A stretch of 17,355 nucleotides of DNA from Ignavibacteriales bacterium (GCA_020061995.1 JAGUXE010000365.1:1-17355); one strand, 5' to 3'. Positions 1 to 7,511 are shown, counted from the stretch's first letter. Program-made: numbers and translations. Notes: a model not told the origin generated them from the letters alone.

Positions 1-2
1 AA

Positions 3-791
3 AAAAAAAATATATATATTGGGGATTCAATTGGGACAATCCGCTCGAGCGATGTTGAGGAAAATATTGTTAGACTCAAAGGGGAGCTCAATGTTGCAAT
101 AGCAGAACTTGAAGCAAATAAAACCGGGGAAAAACTTCCACTAATAACAGAAGCAAAAAACAGGTTAGAATTTGCTGTTGCTAAGCTTGGGCAAAAGAAA
201 AACACTTTTCAGCGTAATGAACAATTGTACAAAAAAGGTTTTCTTACCGAAGAAAGTTACGAGACTGATCTTTGGGAGATCAAGCAACTTGAAATCGAAA
301 TTTCTATTTACCAATCTCAGCTTGATGCGATAACAAGTGGATTGAAACCGGAAACTTTGAAACTCCTCGAATCTAAAATATCAGCCTTAACGTCAGAACT
401 CGAATTACTAAACAAAAGATCTAAAAGTTTTATTGTTATTTCCCCAATAAGCGGAATATTAAATCCTTCATTTTCACCGGATACGATTTTGTCAATCGTT
501 CATATCGAGAAAGTTGTTTTTAATATCCCATTAAAAACCAACTATAGAAATGCGATTAATGAGGGTGATTCGATTTCTATTCAACTAGAAAACTATGACT
601 CAACATTTAAAGCCAAAATCCTTTCTATCTCAAAAGAAGTTAAGATAGTGAATAGTGAACAAGTAATTATTGCGACAATATTGATAAATAACGTCAAGAG
701 ACAATTGCTTCCCGGTATGATAGCACAAGGGACCATCAAATTTGGGACAATTCCAATTTGGGACTATTTAATTAAATACGTACTTTATTAA
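3..791 (+). CDS. HlyD-family periplasmic adaptor (membrane fusion protein), 5' end cut by window
   Basis: The frame is open from base 3 to the TAA at 789-791, so the gene begins left of the window; an internal TTG at 225 is not the real start. The visible 262 residues read as the end of a first lipoyl half (IYIGDSIGTI), a long charged heptad-like helical hairpin (about residues 20-145, many E/K/L), the returning second lipoyl half (VISPISGIL), and a beta-barrel region with the LLPGM motif typical of HlyD/AcrA adaptors. Such proteins link an inner-membrane transporter to the outer membrane. The protein ends with an unusual hydrophobic tail (IPIWDYLIKYVLY). The stop is immediately followed by the ATG of the VTC-domain gene with no spacer, implying translational coupling. 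Family assignment is firm; the partner transporter and cargo are not visible. Confidence 0.85.
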   Translation, partial: KKNIYIGDSIGTIRSSDVEENIVRLKGELNVAIAELEANKTGEKLPLITEAKNRLEFAVAKLGQKKNTFQRNEQLYKKGFLTEESYETDLWEIKQLEIEISIYQSQLDAITSGLKPETLKLLESKISALTSELELLNKRSKSFIVISPISGILNPSFSPDTILSIVHIEKVVFNIPLKTNYRNAINEGDSISIQLENYDSTFKAKILSISKEVKIVNSEQVIIATILINNVKRQLLPGMIAQGTIKFGTIPIWDYLIKYVLY

Positions 792-1553
792 ATGATACTA
801 AGTAGATTAGAATTTAAGTATTTAGTACCGTTAAATTTGCTATCAAATATTCGTACAGAGGTTTCGAACTATATGTGCTATGATCCCTACGCAGAAATAC
901 GTCAGACCAAAGATTACACGGTGCGTAGTGTCTATCTTGATACATCTGATTTAATGTGCTATCATGAAAAATATGAAGGCTACAAAAAACGGAATAAGTA
1001 CAGAATTAGAGTCTATAATGAAAAACAGGATGAGAGCATTGCTTTTTTAGAAATTAAAAGGAAAAATGAAAACTTTATTTCTAAAGACCGAGCAAAATTA
1101 TTATTTAATAATTTAGAAAATGTACTTTCTTCTAAAAATATCGGAGAATATCTACTTACTCAAAATAATGGGAATGACAACTATCTTAACACAAGCAAAT
1201 TTCTCTTTCACTATTATTCGAAACAGTTAGTTCCGTCAAGTTTAGTGGTTTATGAACGAGAAGCCTTCATTGGAAAATTTGGATTGGAGTTACGAGTAAC
1301 ATTTGATAAAAATTTAAGGGGCTCTATTTATCCAAATTACAAAGATTTTTATGAAGAGAGTAAAAATCGTCATGCTTTTCCCAGAAGTTTTATTCTCGAA
1401 ATTAAGTTTCATCAAACTCTTCCTGCATGGATTCCGCAGTTAATTAATAAACACAGATTGCAGAGAATTTCCATTTCGAAATACACAAATATTATAGATA
1501 CAAACAAAGGACAATTGCCAAGAACTAAACAATTGGATCTTTTAAGGAATTAA
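792..1553 (+). CDS. VTC-domain protein (polyphosphate polymerase-like, TTM superfamily)
   Basis: This 253-residue soluble protein matches the VTC domain, the catalytic fold of the yeast vacuolar polyphosphate polymerase Vtc4 and a member of the triphosphate tunnel metalloenzymes. The tunnel pattern is visible in order: RLEFKYLV near the N-terminus (E7, K9), VRSVYLDT (R45), KYRIRVY (K69, R71, R73), FLEIKRK (E87, K89), SKDRAKL (K98, R100), YERE (R157), LRVTFD (R168, D172), FILEIKF (E203, K205) and ISISKY (K230). These basic and acidic residues bind triphosphate and metal in characterised members. There is no signal peptide or membrane span, so it should act in the cytoplasm. The ATG abuts the preceding stop with no Shine-Dalgarno, and a DUF4956 gene follows after 2 bp. 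Polyphosphate synthesis is an inference from the fold; bacterial members are poorly tested. Confidence 0.88.
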   Translation: MILSRLEFKYLVPLNLLSNIRTEVSNYMCYDPYAEIRQTKDYTVRSVYLDTSDLMCYHEKYEGYKKRNKYRIRVYNEKQDESIAFLEIKRKNENFISKDRAKLLFNNLENVLSSKNIGEYLLTQNNGNDNYLNTSKFLFHYYSKQLVPSSLVVYEREAFIGKFGLELRVTFDKNLRGSIYPNYKDFYEESKNRHAFPRSFILEIKFHQTLPAWIPQLINKHRLQRISISKYTNIIDTNKGQLPRTKQLDLLRN

Positions 1554-1555
1554 TT

Positions 1556-2230
1556 ATGTTAGAAAATCTCCAATCAATAAATGTTTTTGCTCCCACAATT
1601 TCTGAAATTGTTATAAATATAATGGTCAGCTTGATGTGCAGTTTTTTTATTACGTTTATTTATAGAGTTAGTTATAAAGGCCCAGGTTACTCCGATAGTT
1701 TTGTGAATTCAATAATTTTTCTTTCATTAATCACAACATTGGTTATTATGGTTATTGGAAATAATTTGGCACGTGCATTCGGTTTAGTAGGGGCAATGTC
1801 AATTATTCGTTTTAGAACGGCAATTAAAGAAACACTCGATATTGTTTATATCTTTTTCGGTTTAGCTATTGGAATGGCTGCAGGAGTCGGATATCACCGT
1901 TTAGCAATTGTAGGGGCACTCTTTATCGGATCAATTTTATTCATTTTTTCAAAAACAAATTTATTTACTCTTCGTAGAGAACAATACTTACTACAGTTTT
2001 CCTTCTTTTTAGATGAGTCAAAGTCAAAAGAGTTTAATTCTGTGCTTGATAATTTCTGTAGTAGATATGATATAATTAATATCAAGTCAACCGAGAATTC
2101 GAACTTGGCTGATTATGCATATTATGTTTCATTTAAAAGAAAAAGTAATGCAAACAGATTTATAGAAGAATTAAGAAATGTCAATGGTGTAAAAAACATT
2201 AATCTCTTCTTCGATGAAGAAAAAATCTAA
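1556..2230 (+). CDS. DUF4956 family membrane protein
   Basis: A 224-residue protein with about four hydrophobic segments (roughly residues 16-37, 49-68, 94-111 and 115-133) and the hallmark GAMSIIRFRTAIKET stretch at 79-93, characteristic of DUF4956. After the last membrane segment comes an 80-90 residue soluble tail (about 140-224) whose alternating strand/helix pattern, ending in a GVKNINLFF strand, suggests a small ACT/ferredoxin-like regulatory domain; that part is inference. DUF4956 genes are repeatedly found beside VTC-domain genes, and the protein is a plausible membrane partner for the VTC enzyme. An AAGGA at 1544-1548 lies 7 bases before the ATG. The molecular function is unknown. 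Confidence 0.87.
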   Translation: MLENLQSINVFAPTISEIVINIMVSLMCSFFITFIYRVSYKGPGYSDSFVNSIIFLSLITTLVIMVIGNNLARAFGLVGAMSIIRFRTAIKETLDIVYIFFGLAIGMAAGVGYHRLAIVGALFIGSILFIFSKTNLFTLRREQYLLQFSFFLDESKSKEFNSVLDNFCSRYDIINIKSTENSNLADYAYYVSFKRKSNANRFIEELRNVNGVKNINLFFDEEKI

Positions 2231-2981
2231 AGAAATCATGAAATCTAATTTTTCACTATTTTTTAGTTTTTTATGGATAATTTCACTTACAGCATCCGGA
2301 TGCGGTGGAGATTCCACAGACAAAAACAGTGAATTACGCTTATTAAAAAAAATAAAACTACCTTTCGGTGAACCATCAGGAATTACTTACGATGAAGCCA
2401 ATAATGTTTTTTGGATTGTCAGTGGTAGAGAACAAAAAGTGTACATGATTGATACGATTGGTACAATCTTAAAAAAATTAATATACATCGGGGACGACTT
2501 GGAGGGAATCGTTCTGGATGTCTCTAAAAAAACACTCTGGATTATAGAAGAAAAAAGAAGAGAACTTCTGCAAATTGATTTGGAAGGAAATGTATTACGC
2601 AAAGAATCTTACAATTTGTCAGGTAAAAAAAATAGTGGGTTGGAAGGTGTAGCTCAAAATAAAGAAGGAAGATTATTTCTGCTAAGAGAGAAAAACCCGG
2701 GTGAATTTATTGAATTGGATTCCAACTTGAAGATAAAAGAGAGATTTGAAATTACATTCGCAAAAGATTTTTCAGATATGGTATTTTCCAATAATAATAA
2801 CTTATATATACTAAGCGATCAAAGCGAAATTCTGTATAAATGGAGTAAGGAAAATGGAGTGATTCAAAGATTCGAATTACCGATGGAAAAATTTGAGGGG
2901 ATAGCCGTAAATGCTGAAGGAAATAGATTCTTCATAGTTAATGATAATACAGATGAATTATGGATATTCTCACTGGAGTGA
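2214..2981 (+). CDS. SdiA-regulated-type beta-propeller lipoprotein
   Basis: The protein starts with a basic n-region, a hydrophobic core and a lipobox-like ASGC (Cys30), so it is probably lipidated and periplasm- or outer-membrane-facing. The mature part resembles the SdiA-regulated family (E. coli YjiK type), a beta-propeller related to NHL/phytase-like folds. It has repeated blade units such as PSGITYDEANNVFWIVSG, DDLEGIVLD, GLEGVAQNKEGRLFLL and FEGIAVNAEGNRFFIV, each with the LEG/FEG signature. The ATG at 2214 overlaps the end of the DUF4956 gene by 17 bp. An in-frame ATG at 2238 leaves a 7-bp gap and gives a more standard lipoprotein signal (21 residues before Cys), so it may be the true start. 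Ligand and enzymatic role are unknown; co-transcription with the VTC/DUF4956 genes suggests a linked envelope role. Confidence 0.8.
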   Translation: MKKKSKEIMKSNFSLFFSFLWIISLTASGCGGDSTDKNSELRLLKKIKLPFGEPSGITYDEANNVFWIVSGREQKVYMIDTIGTILKKLIYIGDDLEGIVLDVSKKTLWIIEEKRRELLQIDLEGNVLRKESYNLSGKKNSGLEGVAQNKEGRLFLLREKNPGEFIELDSNLKIKERFEITFAKDFSDMVFSNNNNLYILSDQSEILYKWSKENGVIQRFELPMEKFEGIAVNAEGNRFFIVNDNTDELWIFSLE

Positions 2982-2983
2982 AA

Positions 2984-3216
2984 ACTAAAATAGAATTTAA
3001 TCTGGTAACAAATATAAAGTACCGGAAGCCGGACTAGTCTCATTAGATGATTATAATATTTTGGGAGAAGAGGTTACAACTTTAGTAAATGAAATAAAAA
3101 GATTGGGAAGTTACACAGTTGATTTTAACGCAGGAAAACTTGCGAGTGGAGTTTATTTTTATGAAATATCTTCAAACCACATAAGGACAACTATGAAATT
3201 TTTATTGATGAAGTAA
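2984..3216 (+). pseudogene. Degraded T9SS type A C-terminal sorting domain (orphan remnant)
   Basis: No intact gene lies here, but a frame open from 3001 to the TAA at 3214-3216 reads KVPEAGLVSL, then YNILGEEVTTLVNE, then GSYTVDFNAGKLASGVYFY and a basic end (MKFLLMK). This is the classic end of proteins exported by the type IX secretion system in Bacteroidota/Ignavibacteria. The expected preceding strand, TKIEFNL, is found in a different frame at 2984-3004, and the later frame has a stop at 2998-3000, so a frameshift breaks the domain. No start codon, signal peptide or passenger domain is present. It is best read as the surviving tail of a deleted or rearranged secreted-protein gene. Confidence 0.75.
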
Positions 3217-3232
3217 TACTGAAAGCCGTGTA

Positions 3233-3985
3233 ATGTTTAAATTAAAAATGATTTTCTTATTTATAGTTGTTCACACTTTATTTTTATATCCACAACTAAG
3301 CAAAAATCTTTCGGATGAATTTTATCATTCATGGCTTATTTCTGAATATTATGATGAAATTAAAAATGGTAAAATGCCAACTGAAATAAATTTTGATAGA
3401 CCAATTTTACAATTCCATTTTTTTGAAGGAAAGGATTCAATCTTTTGTTTTTCAATATGTGATGGGATGGAAAGAGATTTTGAGATAAAATCATCAGATA
3501 CTGTAATCATTTATCAACAATTCAATAAAAGTAAGATTGAATTTGTTATTTCACTATTCAAAGAAAACGATGAGTCAAAATTATTAGTTGATGACGGGAA
3601 TAAAAAATTTGTTTTTATTGGACTTGATAAAAAATATACCAATAACTTTACAGTATCACATTTTATTAATGAAGAATTAATTCAAGGTGAATATATCTCA
3701 TCAACCGATTCGACTGTACAAGTTACTTTTACTGCTGATGGAAAAGTAACAGGTTTGAAGAATCTCGCGAGATACCGCATCCCACTGCAAAAAATTGATA
3801 TACCAAAAGATTTTCCTGTAATAATATTTTATGATGATAACATGAAAAAATTGAAAGTCTTCAATATCAAGAAAACAGGAGATGTAATTCAGTTGTTCAA
3901 TATCTTTGAAGAGGTGAATGATAGTTCAAGATATGGGGAAGCGAAAATATTGGACAAGTTTGTAGAGTTGAAGAAAAGGAAGTGA
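3233..3985 (+). CDS. Secreted protein of unknown function
   Basis: This 250-residue protein has an N-terminal hydrophobic stretch after two lysines (MFKLKMIFLFIVVHTLFLYP), consistent with a Sec signal peptide cleaved near residues 20-23. The rest is rich in beta-strand-like alternation with charged turns and no further membrane spans. A segment GEYISSTDSTVQVTFTADGK around residues 143-162 resembles the strand-plus-dGkvtG pattern seen in lipocalin-like or META-like barrels, but the match is too weak for assignment. It lacks a lipobox and a T9SS sorting tail, so a periplasmic location is likely. No strong Shine-Dalgarno precedes the ATG. I do not recognise the family. It follows a T9SS remnant and ends just before a terminator hairpin. 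Confidence 0.72.
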   Translation: MFKLKMIFLFIVVHTLFLYPQLSKNLSDEFYHSWLISEYYDEIKNGKMPTEINFDRPILQFHFFEGKDSIFCFSICDGMERDFEIKSSDTVIIYQQFNKSKIEFVISLFKENDESKLLVDDGNKKFVFIGLDKKYTNNFTVSHFINEELIQGEYISSTDSTVQVTFTADGKVTGLKNLARYRIPLQKIDIPKDFPVIIFYDDNMKKLKVFNIKKTGDVIQLFNIFEEVNDSSRYGEAKILDKFVELKKRK

Positions 3986-4025
3986 TTTGATTTTTCTTTA
4001 TTCTTGATTGATATAGTTTTCATTA

Positions 4026-4060
4026 TAGAGAGGTTGTCAATTTTACCGACAACCTCTCTA
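4026..4060. terminator. Bidirectional hairpin terminator between convergent genes
   Basis: A perfect 13-bp inverted repeat (TAGAGAGGTTGTC at 4026-4038 and its complement at 4048-4060) encloses a 9-base loop. It sits between the converging ends of the secreted-protein gene (stop 3985, plus) and the AbgT transporter gene (stop at 4085, minus). Flanking T-runs are short on both strands, so strict rho-independent function is less certain than the hairpin itself. Confidence 0.75.
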
Positions 4061-4084
4061 AATTTTAAGATATAAGTTTAGTCC

Positions 4085-5611
4085 CTATGGATAAAATAAC
4101 GGTCCATCAGGTCCGGTTGGGATACCGAGCCACATCCAAAGCACCAATAACAAAGTCCAAAAGATTGTGAAGAATACAGTATAAGGAATCATTGTGGAAA
4201 TGATTGTTCCGATTCCATATTTCTCGTCATACTTTTGTGCAAATGCTACAATTAATGCAAAGTAACTCATCATGGGTGTTATGAGATTTGTAACTGAATC
4301 ACCAATTCTAAAAGCTGCTTGAGTTAATGCCGGATGATAACCAAGTAACATAAACATCGGAATAAAAACAGGTGCCATAATTGCCCATTTTGCCGAAGCA
4401 CTTCCCATGAACATATTTATAAATGCTGCTAATAGAACAAACATTACTAAAAGTGGAATTCCGGTTAAACCAACATTTCTTAAAAATTCTGCTCCTTGAA
4501 TCGCCAAAATTAAACCTAAATTACTATATCTGAAAAAGTAAACAAATTGTGCTGCAAAGAATACGAGTACAATATAAGTCGACATAGTTCCCATCGATTT
4601 GATGATATGCTTCATCATATCTTTGTCATTCTTAATCGTTTTTACGATTAATCCGTAAACCAATCCGGGGACTAAAAAGAAAAGTAAAATACCTGTTATA
4701 ATTCCATCAAAAAATGGAGAGCGCAAAACATCACCGTTTTCAGGATTCCTAAAAATTCCATTTTCCGGAATTACTGTAAATGCTAATAATGCAATAATTG
4801 CCAATAATGTTAAGCCGGCCCATTTAAGTCCTTTACCTTCTTCCGCTGAAAGTTTTTCAACCGGAATTTTTTCGGCAGTTCCTGTGTATGATTTTAATCT
4901 CGGTTCAACAATTTTTTCAGTTACCCAAGTTCCTAATATCACTATTAAGAAAGCTGAAGCAACCATAAAGTATAAATTGACAGCTGCATTTATTGTTATT
5001 GTTGGCTCAATAATTTGTGCTGCTGATTGTGATAACCCAGCAAGAATCGGATCTACAGAACCGATTAAGAAATTAGCTCCGAACCCTCCGCTAACACCGC
5101 AGAATGCAGCTGCAAGTCCTGCCATCGGGTGACGACCTAGTGAGTGAAAAATAATTGCACCAAGCGGAATCAGAATTACATACCCTGCTTCAGAAGCTAA
5201 GTGAGAAATTATACCTGCGAGAACGATAGTTCCGGTAATAAGTTTTGGAGGTGCATTTAATACAAGAGATCTAATCATTGCTGTGAACAATCCAGTCCCT
5301 TCAGCAACTCCGATACCAATCATGACTGCAAGAACGTATCCGAGAGGTGGGAAATTAACAAAGTTGTGGGTGATGTTAGTATATATCCATCTGATTCCGT
5401 CACCGCTTAATAAACTTTTAACAGAGATAACTGAATTATCAGCCGGATGTATTGCAGTCCAACTCATGAAGTCACCAAGCCATGAAAAGAAAACTACAAT
5501 CAGAGCCAATATTCCGAAAAGGGTAGCGGGGTGCGGAAGTTTATTTCCTACTATTTCAATATAATCAAGAGATTTATTAAAGATTCGTGATGCAAGATTT
5601 GGAGAACTCAC
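4085..5611 (-). CDS. AbgT-family transporter (p-aminobenzoyl-glutamate transporter type)
   Basis: This 508-residue polytopic protein has the usual AbgT length (about 510) and about a dozen hydrophobic segments. Family features include the N-terminal GNKLPHPATLFGILAL segment, the paired LASEAGYVILIPLGA and GGFGANFLIGSVDPILAGLS re-entrant-type regions, and the late GSASAKWAIMAPVFIPM and IGDSVTNLITPMMSYFALI repeats, which hold the conserved polar Asn/Ser/Asp residues of the transport core. The family includes E. coli AbgT (p-aminobenzoyl-glutamate uptake) and MtrF-like drug/PABA exporters; which applies cannot be told from sequence. The start codon is GTG at 5609-5611, set by AAGGAG five bases upstream; the overlapping ATG is followed at once by a stop. 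It lies downstream of a POT-type transporter but is separated from it by a terminator. Confidence 0.93.
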   Translation of the reverse strand: MSSPNLASRIFNKSLDYIEIVGNKLPHPATLFGILALIVVFFSWLGDFMSWTAIHPADNSVISVKSLLSGDGIRWIYTNITHNFVNFPPLGYVLAVMIGIGVAEGTGLFTAMIRSLVLNAPPKLITGTIVLAGIISHLASEAGYVILIPLGAIIFHSLGRHPMAGLAAAFCGVSGGFGANFLIGSVDPILAGLSQSAAQIIEPTITINAAVNLYFMVASAFLIVILGTWVTEKIVEPRLKSYTGTAEKIPVEKLSAEEGKGLKWAGLTLLAIIALLAFTVIPENGIFRNPENGDVLRSPFFDGIITGILLFFLVPGLVYGLIVKTIKNDKDMMKHIIKSMGTMSTYIVLVFFAAQFVYFFRYSNLGLILAIQGAEFLRNVGLTGIPLLVMFVLLAAFINMFMGSASAKWAIMAPVFIPMFMLLGYHPALTQAAFRIGDSVTNLITPMMSYFALIVAFAQKYDEKYGIGTIISTMIPYTVFFTIFWTLLLVLWMWLGIPTGPDGPLFYP

Positions 5612-5616
5612 ATAAA

Positions 5617-5622
5617 CTCCTT
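5617..5622 (-). promoter_or_regulatory. Strong ribosome binding site fixing the GTG start of the AbgT gene
   Basis: On the minus strand the sequence reads AAGGAG, TTTAT, then GTG. The 5-base spacing selects the GTG at 5611. The only nearby ATG (5613-5611) is out of frame and runs straight into TGA. Confidence 0.7.
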
Positions 5623-5720
5623 TCTAACTTTTAAAAATAAAGTTAAAAATAATCAATGAAGGGAGAAGAAAAAAAAGAAATCGTTAATTAAGTCAATTTA
5701 TTTCTGACGACGAATAAAGC

Positions 5721-5756
5721 AAAAAAAAACCTTGAGGTAGAATCCCTCAAGGTTTT
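5721..5756 (-). terminator. Rho-independent terminator of the POT-type transporter gene
   Basis: A perfect 12-bp stem (5726-5737 paired with 5745-5756, GC-containing core CCTTGAGG) with a 7-base loop TAGAATC. On the minus strand it is followed by an unbroken run of T (complement of the A-run from 5729 down to 5721). It begins about 20 bases past the stop of the gene ending at 5776, a textbook intrinsic terminator for that gene. Confidence 0.9.
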
Positions 5757-5775
5757 ATAATCAATCAGTAAAATA

Positions 5776-7068
5776 TTATGCGTTTGTATTTTTAGGAGCA
5801 AGATATTTATTGTAAAATAATAAACCAATTATTGTGAGAACTCCGATTAAACTAAATATCAACCAAAGTGTACTTGGTTGTTTTAGATTATCGACAAAAT
5901 GGACATAAAGATTGGCGCCTAGTATTCCACCAATTCCACTTCCGAGAACCCCGTATAAAAACGAGTAACCGAGATAAAGGGCTTTTTTATCTTCCGGAGC
6001 TATAAGTCCAACATAACTTATGAATTTTGGATGGGCAGTCATTTCACCAATTGAGAAAATCATTATTCCGATCATAAATACCCAAATATCTGCAGAGATA
6101 GCAAGTATTGCCATTCCCACAGTTCCCATTGTAATACCGGTAATCATTGTGGGCAGAGCTTTTTTATTCTTCACAATATTGGAAACCACAATTTGCAGAA
6201 GGATAATCGTTCCTGCATTAATTACGGTAACATGTTCAACATCAAATTTCCAATTCATGTTTATTCCGACAAGAGCAAGAGTTCCGTTTACAAAATTATT
6301 CAAAGAAGTTGCATCGACATATTCTTGAACATACCATAAAACCGAATCAAACATCTGGAAATATAAAATCCAGAAACCAGAATAAATGACAATTAAGGAG
6401 ATAAATCTTATATCTGTTAGAACAAGAACCATCCCTTTTAGAACTTCAAAAATATTTTTTGTGCTTTCTGGTTTTTTGGGTTCCTTGTATATAAAGAGTG
6501 TAGGTATTAACATAGAAGCTGTTCCGATAGCGGAAGCAACCATTACATATTCCCAACCGAATGCATTTTTAATATATGGAACAAGAATAAGTGGGAATAA
6601 AAATGCTCCCAAATTTATTGACCAATAGAAAATCCCAAAACCAAGTGTACTATTTTTCTCATTCGTTTCGCGTGCAATTGTTCCTGAAATCATCGGTTTG
6701 AATGCACCTGCACCAACTGCCATAATAATTAAACTTGCGAATACCATTGCGTATTCCGTAGTCTGGCTTACAAGGAAATAACCTAATCCCAAAAAGATAA
6801 AAGCAAATGTTAAAGTTTTTCTATAACCGAATCTATCTCCGATTGCTCCTGATAGAATTGGAAGGATGTAAAGAAGAGGTTGGATTGTGCTTTTTATTAA
6901 ACCGACACTCTCTTTTGAATAACTTAATTGATCAGTCATATAAACCGAAAGAATGCTCATCATTCCATAATATGAGCCTCTTTCAAAAAACTCCATCAGA
7001 ATTACAATCCAGTAATTCTTTGAAAAAGATTTAAATACTGATTGTTTTTCGCTCCCCGTATCTCCCAT
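5776..7068 (-). CDS. POT/PTR-type major facilitator transporter (probable peptide:H+ symporter)
   Basis: A 430-residue, roughly 12-span MFS protein. TM1 carries EFFERGSYYG (E26, E29, R30), the ExxER motif characteristic of proton-dependent oligopeptide transporters. Loop 2-3 carries the MFS motif A, GAIGDRFGYRKTL (D78, R79, K84). A GAGAFKPMISGTI segment followed by FGIFYWSINLGAF (about 119-155) parallels the POT signature in TM4-5. It is slightly shorter than typical POT proteins (450-500), so substrate preference (di/tripeptide versus another solute) is uncertain. The ATG at 7066-7068 is preceded by AAAGGA. It has its own intrinsic terminator and so is probably monocistronic. Located in the inner membrane. 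Confidence 0.87.
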   Translation of the reverse strand: MGDTGSEKQSVFKSFSKNYWIVILMEFFERGSYYGMMSILSVYMTDQLSYSKESVGLIKSTIQPLLYILPILSGAIGDRFGYRKTLTFAFIFLGLGYFLVSQTTEYAMVFASLIIMAVGAGAFKPMISGTIARETNEKNSTLGFGIFYWSINLGAFLFPLILVPYIKNAFGWEYVMVASAIGTASMLIPTLFIYKEPKKPESTKNIFEVLKGMVLVLTDIRFISLIVIYSGFWILYFQMFDSVLWYVQEYVDATSLNNFVNGTLALVGINMNWKFDVEHVTVINAGTIILLQIVVSNIVKNKKALPTMITGITMGTVGMAILAISADIWVFMIGIMIFSIGEMTAHPKFISYVGLIAPEDKKALYLGYSFLYGVLGSGIGGILGANLYVHFVDNLKQPSTLWLIFSLIGVLTIIGLLFYNKYLAPKNTNA

Positions 7069-7168
7069 ATTTTTCCTTTAGTTAAGTGAATAAAAATTAA
7101 GTTTTGAAAATTAGTGAAATATGGTTTGACTACCAATAAAATAGAACACATCAAAAATTCAGTGTGGA

Positions 7169-7196
7169 ACAAAGAGAATAAGACTAAACTCTTTGT
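7169..7196. repeat. Short inverted repeat in intergenic region
   Basis: An 8-bp perfect inverted repeat (ACAAAGAG at 7169-7176 and CTCTTTGT at 7189-7196) with a 12-base loop, about 100 bases upstream of the POT-type gene on its transcribed side and just before the small plus-strand ORF. It has no T-run, so it is not an obvious terminator; it could be a protein-binding site or chance. The surrounding 7069-7245 region shows nothing else convincing. Confidence 0.3.
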
Positions 7197-7245
7197 AAAT
7201 TAAATCGATAATGAATTGGGATGTAACATTTTTATCGGAGAAGTT

Positions 7246-7437
7246 ATGATTTCAGTTAGTATTACAACTACACAAGAGAAATTAGTCATTAGACTTAAAC
7301 ACAAAATCGAATATGTAGTTGAAAAAAAAATGCAAGGTTTACTCTATTTCAAAAGAAATAGTGGTTATGTGTTTGCACAGCTTTTTGCATCTGTGGCTGT
7401 TCTCCTTGTAAAGGAAATTTTGGGTAAGAAGATATAG
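7246..7437 (+). CDS. Possible small protein with one membrane helix (hypothetical)
   Basis: The only gene candidate in the 443-bp gap between the POT-type and HAD genes. The ATG at 7246 is preceded by GGAG at 7237-7240 with 5-base spacing, which is better than the TTG at 7216. It would encode 63 residues: a basic amphipathic N-terminal half, then a hydrophobic stretch (VFAQLFASVAVLLV) and a lysine-rich end, consistent with one membrane helix. No family is recognised. It may be a genuine small protein, a decayed gene, or chance; the good ribosome site is the main argument for coding. Confidence 0.4.
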   Translation: MISVSITTTQEKLVIRLKHKIEYVVEKKMQGLLYFKRNSGYVFAQLFASVAVLLVKEILGKKI

Positions 7438-7511
7438 TTCTAAATTTTGGAGGATATAATTTAAAGGTTAAACCCATATAACGGATTTATCAAGACAGAA
7501 TAGCATGTAAA

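Noticed and set aside
1..20. A-run followed by AT repeat at the left edge, possibly low-complexity regulatory DNA
   Set aside because: It reads in frame as part of the adaptor (KKNIYIG), so it is most simply coding sequence; an assembly-edge artefact cannot be excluded.
225..791. HlyD gene starting at the TTG at 225
   Set aside because: The same frame is open back to base 3 and encodes the expected upstream half of the adaptor hairpin, so the TTG is internal.
4884..5564. Plus-strand open frames opposite the AbgT gene
   Set aside because: They are antisense to conserved transmembrane coding sequence and show no family features.
7108..7136. Promoter-like TTGGTA - 17 bases - TAATTT on the minus strand ahead of the POT-type gene
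   Set aside because: Only a partial match to either a sigma-70 or a Bacteroidota-type consensus; not separable from background.
7438..7511. Search for a terminator or small RNA after the small ORF
   Set aside because: No stable hairpin with a T-run or structured element was seen.
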